A DNA stretch of 64,000 nucleotides from Oncomelania hupensis (Eukaryota > Mollusca > Gastropoda > Littorinimorpha > Pomatiopsidae). The notes under the pieces were generated by a model. That model was not told the DNA's origin. It searched no databases and saw only the letters and a program-made list of their open reading frames with translations. How positions within the stretch are numbered: position 1 is the first letter of the stretch; each line of letters begins with the position of its first letter. Positions 57,691-64,000 of the stretch are shown here, one piece after another. Where the stretch lies: assembly GCA_036898135.1 (NCBI GenBank), contig CM072522.1, positions 5,446,151 to 5,510,150 on the forward strand, written 5' to 3'. Made by a program: the position numbers and the translations under genes.

Positions 57691-57824
57691 TTTGCAAAAA
57701 TCTGCAAAACGTTTTTTGAGGGGTGAGTACATAGACTCGCCTTACTATGCATGTGAGTCAAAAAGGTTAACCTCTGGACAGCTCCACTGGATTGATGATC
57801 ACTGATAAATGTTTACATATAGGG

Positions 57825-58918
57825 TCCAGCGAACTGCTAAGAGCCGAATCAGGACCTCAAAACTATTCCAAATCAGATTAAACCAATAAAATTAAAATAT
57901 GGTAAAAAATGTAAATAACACTGGCTTAACTAATGAAACCTTAACAAGCACACAAACAAGATGACATGACCTAAATGCGATAAAACAAATCATGTAAAAA
58001 TGTAAACAGGTTTAGACCATTACAAACTTTAAAAATGTCATTAAAAGGTATTGAACCAAAATATCTTTCTCTCTCACCAACCATATCAGGACATTAGACA
58101 TAAAATGGTGGATAAATTAGAAAAGGATTTGTGACATGCAAAGCACCATGGTGGTTCTCCATTTAAAAGAAAAACTATGGGCGACATATGTCCAATATGA
58201 AGGCGAGCCAAAACAGTTTCTTCTGTGCAAAGTTAGGCAAAGAAGCAGACAAATCTGGAAGAATTTGAAATAATTTGTTACTGATTTGATTAGACCATTC
58301 AGTCTGCCACAGTTGTTTACAATAAGAGCCAGTCATACAATGCAGGTCAAAGTATGGAACAAACTGAAAAGCCTCTGAAGGAAAATCAAGATGAAGAGCT
58401 TTTTTAGCTGCTTTGTCCATTGCAACATTGCCATGGGTGCCCATGTTACTAGGTACCCACATAAAAAATATTTTTTTACCCTGAGAAACAAGTTGTGTGT
58501 AGGGATCATGGATCTCTGCCAGAAAAGGGTTTTGATATCTTTCTTGTGGAAAGAGCCTGAAGTGCTGACAGTGAATCTATATGGTTAAAAATGAGGATCT
58601 TTTGGACTGATACACCTGTTTCAGAGCTAAATGAATTGCCTTGAGCACAGCTGTATAAACAGAACAACAATCAGGTATACGCTGTTGCAAAGGCTGGTCG
58701 GCTCCTTCCAGAGACAGACGTGGCAGCAACTGAGTCTCCTTTCTTTGACCCCTCTGTAAAATGTTTTTCATATCCTTTATACAATGAACATTGTTCTAGG
58801 TAAAGTTGCTTATAAACAGCTTCAGATTGTTCTTTTTGAAGAATGTGAGATTAAGTTGATAATGGGGTTGATCAGATTCCAAGGTGGGGCAATTGGTCAT
58901 CATTAATATAGTCACTGA
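57825..58918 (-). pseudogene. I-clade LINE 3' part: RNase H and 3' UTR
   Basis: RNase H start near 58800 with the block QPLQQRIPDCCSVY. At 58462-58175 is LWVPSNMGTHGNVAMDKAAK, the conserved His-x-G-N-x-x-D/A region. After a shift comes ARLHIGHMSPIVF...PPWCFACHKSF, the C-terminal Cys motif of I-type LINEs. The 3' UTR of ~270 bases ends GGTCCTGATTCGGCTC...CGCTGGACCCT at 57825-57870, nearly identical to the R1 3' end. Confidence 0.75.
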
Positions 58919-59293
58919 TCAGGGCTCGAAATTAGCGGGGGCCCGGGGCCAAAAACCTGCAAAGTTGATTTCGGGCTCGGAAAGTTGAAAAACGAAGGGC
59001 CCGCTTGGCCCGCAAATAATTCGTCTGATACAGCTAGCTCTACTCGGCAGTTTCGTATTTGGGCCAAGGGAAGCAACCCACACCGGTGCCCTAAATTTGG
59101 ACAGAAAACAAAAAACAGAGAAAAGAAGCGAAAACCCTTTAATTTTGCACTCAAAAGTTTAATATACACTTCAATATCTTTTTAATATAATAAACAAAAG
59201 GCTATGGCACAACATAAGCGCAAAATGTCCATCTTTGCAAGTACAAAAGTATGGCTACATATCGTCGCCATATAGTTGCTAAAACAATCGGCG

Positions 59294-59455
59294 ATGGCGT
59301 ATTTTCCAATATTTGGGAAGCGAAAGACGCCAGAAGAAAACGTAGACGAAAGGAAAGAACAAGAAAAAGAGAGAAAAAAGAAGTATGAAGAGGAAAAAAG
59401 ATCAAGGAACTACAATGAAGGGTGGAAAAAAATATTTCCTTTACTTTTCTGTTAA
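59294..59455 (+). pseudogene. hAT transposase N-terminal exon
   Basis: 53 residues: MAYFPIFGKRKTPEE, then a Glu/Lys-rich helix, then SRNYNEGWKKIFPLL, which resembles the start of hAT transposases of the KIAA1586/ZNF862 group just before their zinc finger. It ends in a stop 2-3 residues after the motif; the finger and catalytic parts are not found in the element. Confidence 0.5.
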
Positions 59456-59646
59456 CTCAAGTGCACATAAGTGTAATATGAATAGATGATTGAAAAAAAA
59501 GAAAAGGCAAAATCTGTTTGTTTTAGTTTATCAGGAAGAGTACTGTTAAGTTTAGTTCCCTTTCATGGTTTTGTTTTGAACTTTTGTGCATTGAGGTCAG
59601 ATTTTTTTGTTAGGTTACTCATATTAAAAATTTAATGATGTGTATT

Positions 59647-59851
59647 CAGGCCTGAAAATGGCGACTAATTTAGTCGCCATGGCTAGTGAAAAAAAAAATT
59701 GGCGACTAAAAAAAAAACTTTAGTCGCCAAATGCGAGTGCGCTAAAATAAACTTTTTTTTAGTTTGGCTAGTAAAATTTTTAGTTTGGCTAGTAAAATTT
59801 TTAAGTTACTAGCCAAAGGCTAGTGGGACCTTTTTTTCATTTTCAGGGCTG
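59647..59851. mobile_element. Nested 205-base CAG...CTG element
   Basis: Ends CAGGCCTGAAAATG and inverted CAGCCCTGAAAATG, duplication GTATT (59642-59646 and 59852-59856). The interior repeats GGCGACTAA and TTAGTCGCCA in both orientations and GGCTAGTAAAATTTTTA in tandem. Non-coding. Confidence 0.8.
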
Positions 59852-60258
59852 GTATTGTGCAATACTCCGTCACAAAACTAAGAAGTATTATACAAGAGAC
59901 TCACTTGATTTTTTTCTATTTTGTTTATTGGCCATTTCAGGCTCACTAGTCACTGGAATATGTGTGTCACTGAATGTGTGTGTGTGTTTTTTCCCCTATT
60001 TTGTTGGTAATGTTTAAAAGTGAAAGAAAAGGCAAATAAAAATGACATCACTCAGCAAAATTGGAAATTCAATTGTTTTTATTTTAGATTATCAGACAAA
60101 TTGTACTTTCTACTTATTATATTGTCAATAATTCTTTTGTTTTTTGTTTGCATTATTTTTCAAGTTGGGCCCCGAAAGTTGTTTGTGGGCCCTCAAATTT
60201 TTCAATCAAGGGGCCCGGTGGCCCCCAAAGAAAAAAGTTAATTTCTAGCCCTGCTGAT

Positions 60259-60560
60259 GATAACAAAAATAGTGAATGTATGAACATAAATGTACTGATT
60301 CCCTATAATTCCATGGGCTCAACAAGGAAAGGTTCACACTGTGACAATGTTAGTGTTATTGAAACATCAATAAGACTGTCTCTCTGGCACAGGCTTATGC
60401 TGTACGCTACACACAAAATATTCAGTCTGTGGCATCAGCCTACAGGCTACACTACATAATCCAATCAAACTTTCCTTACAGACATAAGATCCACAGTCTG
60501 TGGCGTCAGCCTACAGTATTAAAGTCTCTGAAACTGTCCAGTTACAGTAAAAACAAGTTT
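60259..60560. other. Unassigned spacer in APC intron
   Basis: Partly diverged I-clade LINE continuation is possible; GGCATCAGCCTACAG-like and GGCGTCAGCCTACAG-like units recur at 60432 and 60500. No gene. Confidence 0.3.
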
Positions 60561-60564
60561 GTGA

Positions 60565-62012
60565 TAAAACCAAGGTGGTGAACGGAGAGAAGCGATGATC
60601 GACACACTCAGTATCTGTAACAAGATCTGGCAGAGTGGGGAGTGGCCTACACCATGGACCCAGTTGCTTGTCATCACTCTTCCCTAAAAAGGTAACCTTC
60701 AGGAATGTGAAAATTACCGCACCATCAGCCTCATCAGCCATCCCAGCAAGGTCCTCCCATAATAATACTCAACACTGGTTCAAATCCCAAGCTGAACAAA
60801 TCATAGCTGAAGAGCAAGCAGGATTCAGGGCAGGGTGAAGTACCACTGAACAGATTTTCAACCTCAGAATAATATGCAAGAAATACCTACAGCACCAACA
60901 ACATCTATATCATGTGTTCATAGACTTCAAAAAGGCGTTTGACCGAGTCTGGCATGCAGCTCTGTGGGCAACCATGAGAGTGTACAACATCAGCCCTAGA
61001 ATTATAGAAGTCATCAAAAGCCTGTATGACAAGGCTACCAGTGCAGTCCTTCATAACAGCGTCATCGGGAACTGGTTCAGAACAACAATCGGTGTGCGTC
61101 AAGGATGCCTACTCTCTCCATCACTCTTCAACATCTTCCTAGAGCGCATCATGTCAGATGCTCTTGCAGATCACGAAGGCACAGTCAGCATAGGGGGCAG
61201 AGCAATCTCCAATCTTCGTTTTGCGGATGATATTGATGGATTGGCCTTGAACAGCTTGTACAGAGGCTTGACACCACCTCCAGAGCTTATGGAATGGAAA
61301 TAAGTGCAGAGAAGACCAAAATGATGACCAACAACACCAATGGCATCAACACGGACATCAAGGTACAAGGCCAATCCCTCAACACAGTGCACAGCTTCAA
61401 ATATTTAGGAGCCATTGTGTCAGACAATGGGTCTCGACAGGAAGTCCTCTCCAGGATCGCACAAACAACTGCTGCCCTGACAAGGTTGAAGCCCATATGG
61501 AAAGACAGAACCATCAGTCTACATTCCAAAGTAAGACTGCTGCGCTCTCTGGTCATCTCCATCTTCCTATATGCTTGCGAAGCATGGACCCTCACAGCAG
61601 ATCTCCAACGAAGAATACAAAGCATGGAGATGAGGTGCTACAGAAGACTTCTGTGCATTTCCTATACCCAACACATCACCAACGACGAAGTCCGACAGAC
61701 CATCACACAAGCCATTGGACAACACGATGACCTGCTCACAGTGGTGAAGAAACGGAAACTCCGATGGTATGGCCACGTCACCAGATCATCAGGCCTTGCA
61801 AAGACCATTCTGCAAGGCACAGTGCAAGGAGGTAGAAGAAGGGGGAGACCGAAAAAGAGGTGGGAGGACAACATTCGAGAATGGACTGGTTTGACACTGA
61901 GCGAAGCCATGAGGGCTGCTGAGGACAGAGAAAGATGGAGTATGCTGGTTAAACGATCATCTGTGGTGCCCCTACGACCTTCGGGTTATGGGACAGGATA
62001 GGATAGGATAGG
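60565..62012 (+). pseudogene. GGATA-tailed LINE, plus-strand copy
   Basis: Homologous to 53851-57690 in the opposite direction. 60914-61260 is the RT palm (FIDFKKAFDRVWHAALWATM, VRQGCLLSPSLF, RFADDIDGLA). A short deletion follows, then a continuous 235-residue frame (61294-62001) with EISAEKTKMMTNNT, HSFKYLGAIVSDNG, SLVISIFLYACEAWTL and RGRPKKRWEDNIREW to the C-terminus. The tail is (GGATA)n at 61995-62012. The endonuclease is absent (5'-truncated at about 60565). Confidence 0.85.
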
Positions 62013-62823
62013 ATCAAGGTCTTCACTCTCTCCTCAAGCCAACCAAAATTCAATTTGAATTGTATACTTTGAGTCGATTTCAGCTGCAAGTGCCTTTATT
62101 GCCTTTCGTAATTTGTCAATGCACGGTGACCAAAAATGCGAGCGGTCTCAAAACTGCATAGTCCGTAAAAGCAAAGAAAGCGCTCGAAAATCTTCTGCCC
62201 ATTCCAGAACAAGCCGAAAACAACTTGCTCAGCTGTTCCCAAATGCATTCTTATCATCCTCGGGTTCTTCTCTGCAAATTTCGTACAAACAACATTCAGT
62301 CCAAATAAGAATACGCCAAATGAGAATAAACTATCGCCGATCTTCCGCGTTGGAATCGGTCACGTGGACGCATGTACCATACTCCCCTCCTCCCTATCCA
62401 AATTTTCTCAACGTATTTACACAGATCTCAAAAATGATCCCGGGGCTCATCAAAGAGGTGGTTTTTCATCAAAAAGTGGTTTTCATGCCTGTATTCTGGC
62501 ACATAATTGTCACATTGTTACATTTGAGTGTTATTTGATAAACACTACAGTGTGTCACAATGGCCCTTACTATCAATTAAACAGTCAATGCTGCTGACAA
62601 CTAACGCATTTCCCAAAGAGTCACAGACTACTTTTTCAGTATGCCATGTGACAGTTATTAGCAGTATATAAGTTCCCAATTATTGATTTTTGTACACCAA
62701 GGGAATGTTGGTACTGCCTGAAACAGTTGGGTATTGACACTATTTATCAAGATTGCTAAAGCATACACCAACCAACAAACAAACCCCAAAATACACAAAT
62801 AAAACAGAAGGCAAAATCCTTAC
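62013..62823. other. APC intron, unassigned part
   Basis: No exon or identified repeat. The donor site GTAAGG of the next exon is at 62823-62818. Confidence 0.4.
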
Positions 62824-64000
62824 CAGATGTGGTTTTATTGGCAGCAGTAGAACTGGCTCCAGCTTTTGTCCCTGCCTGAGGCCTAGCAATGTTGGATGGC
62901 CGCTGCACAGTTTTTGCTGTCGCGGAATTAGCATTAGGTGAGGTCTTTTTTCCAGCATCTTTGGTGCTCCTCATTTGAAACTGCTTAGTCAAGGCACCGT
63001 TGTCTCCCCCTTTGTCCTCCTCAAAGTTAAAACTGTTCAGTGCCTTGCTCCATGACTCAGGTGGACTTCCTGTGGAATTGCGCTTGACTGATCCACCAGA
63101 GTTGCGCTTCTCAGGCGGATAGCGGTTTCTGCTGGTGCTGCGAGTTCGAAGTTGGACATTGTTAGAGGCTGGCGTGCAAGAACTGTCTTTTGTGTCTTTC
63201 ACAAATGTGGCTTGTTTCACTGGAGGTCTGGGTTTGCTGTCTGGTGGTGGCTTAGCATCTGAGGGTGAATCTTTCGTCTTTGTGGCTGATGGAAGTCTGG
63301 ATGTAGAGGTGTTTGCCGTTCCTGGCCTTGCAGGGGAACGTGGAATTCCAGATCCAGAACCTGGTCTGGGGCCTGCAGGGGGTTGGGGTTTGGAAAGTGT
63401 AGGTTTGAGCACAGTTTTCACGCCAGGTTTCTGTGGAGGATTTGAAGTAACGGTTTTGGGGCCAGGGATGTTGGACTTTATACCAGATTGTCCTGGTGGC
63501 GAGTTCTTCTTGGGCGGAGTGCCTGGACCTGTGGCTCCACTTCCTCGACCAGCAGGAGATTTTCCACTTCCACCGCTCAAGGGTCTGGCATTACTTGTCC
63601 CAGGTCCACTGTTAGGTCTGGAGTTAGCTCCCCCACTGGTGGGTCGGCTAGAGGGCTTGACGCCTGAATCAATCTTGGATGAAACTTTTGAGGCAGGTGA
63701 GGGTTTAGTATACAGAGGTTTCCGTCTGCCTCGCACAGCCTTAGGGTCATCTTCTTGTCCATCTTTCCTCCCAGGCAGCTTACTAGCAGGTTTGGTTACT
63801 TTGGCAACCCCTGCCTCTGCCTGTGAGGCTTGAGAGCATGACCGATCGCTCTTATGGTCAGAATTGACAGACCAGGAGATGGACACTTCGGAGGCGGTGT
63901 CAGAGGTGTAGTCGTTGGAGACGAGGGAGATGGTTTCGTTCTCGATGAACATGTCATCATCAAAGTTGCTCCCGGTCATGTCACGCTTTGTGACCAGCTC
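62824..64000 (-). CDS. APC: APC homologue, large exon (open at the window edge)
   Basis: Open on the minus strand from the window edge (ELVTKRDM...) to the donor ACATCTG/GTAAGG, phase 1. An acidic Ser-rich start (NFDDDMFIENETISLVSNDY) is followed by ~350 residues rich in Ser, Pro, Lys, Arg and Gly, as in the APC basic, microtubule-binding region. Specific matches to vertebrate APC include RGRRKPLY (cf. GKKVYK) and PVKQATFVKD (cf. VRQSTFIKE). Two SxIP motifs, KSNIPG (~63465-63475) and GSGIPR (~63341-63352), are candidate EB1 sites. The methionine at 63979 is internal, not the start: the reading frame continues upstream, where the armadillo and beta-catenin repeats are expected. Plus-strand open frames here are shadows. 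Confidence 0.88.

Larger units (their letters stand above)
53490..57760 (+). repeat. TGACCTTGA-rich dispersed repeat, copy D (split by a LINE)
   Basis: 53490-53850 and 57690-57760 are the two sides of one copy. ATTGTGTAC / ATTGTGCAC at the joins are the likely target duplication of the inserted LINE. Confidence 0.65.
58920..60253 (+). mobile_element. hAT-like transposon with GGGCCC-rich ends
   Basis: Ends CAGGGCTCGAAATTA and inverted CAGGGCTAGAAATTA, 5-base duplication CTGAT (58915-58919 and 60254-60258). Subterminal GGGCCC/GGCCCGC motifs are clustered at both ends. It contains a transposase N-terminal exon and a nested 205-base element, and it splits an I-clade LINE. Confidence 0.8.

Noticed and set aside
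63135..63833. A 232-residue plus-strand open frame
   Set aside because: It is the complement of the APC basic-region exon, whose splice sites and homology are on the minus strand.

Overview
The window is animal nuclear DNA. It has spliced coding exons, long introns, a tRNA-derived SINE, several LINE clades, hAT, PIF and piggyBac-like DNA transposons, and two LTR retrotransposons with mollusc-type repeats around them. A marine mollusc, probably a gastropod, is the best guess, but this rests on repeat style and not on a marker gene. There is no bacterial or viral gene organisation.

One host gene can be reconstructed. Five minus-strand exons (62824-64000, 48279-48455, 42904-43089, 42145-42528, 38467-39498) join with matching splice phases and encode the C-terminal ~980 residues of an adenomatous polyposis coli (APC) homologue. 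It has an S/P/K/R-rich basic region, two SxIP-type EB1-binding motifs, an APFNY block like that near the vertebrate APC C-terminus, and a terminal VTTV PDZ ligand. One exon carries a one-base homopolymer frameshift. The 5' part of the gene lies beyond the right edge.

Everything else is mobile DNA or unassigned spacer. Left region (1-9 kb): two head-to-head copies of a Ty3/gypsy-related element whose integrase lies upstream of reverse transcriptase (Gmr1-like order); the left copy seems to have inserted into the leader of the right one. 9.5-17.4 kb: a hAT-like element inside another inverted-repeat element, a PIF/Harbinger fragment, and two copies (one scrambled) of a LINE ORF1 region. 17.5-37.2 kb: a retroposon graveyard below the 3' end of APC, with three tRNA SINEs, many copies of an apparently LINE-dependent retroposon (called R1 here) all in minus orientation and often nested with 8-13 bp target duplications, and a second repeat family rich in TGACCTTGA motifs. 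The APC introns (39.5-62.8 kb) contain a hAT remnant with a piggyBac-like element inside it, an L2-like LINE split by a Rex1-like LINE, I-clade LINE fragments whose 3' end matches the R1 tail, one clear solo LTR and one probable one, and two opposed copies of a LINE with a GGATA tail.

The elements can be put in order because many insertions keep target duplications: hAT-like CAG...CTG elements with 5-6 bp duplications, LTRs with 5-6 bp, R1 and SINEs with 8-13 bp, and a TTAA element.
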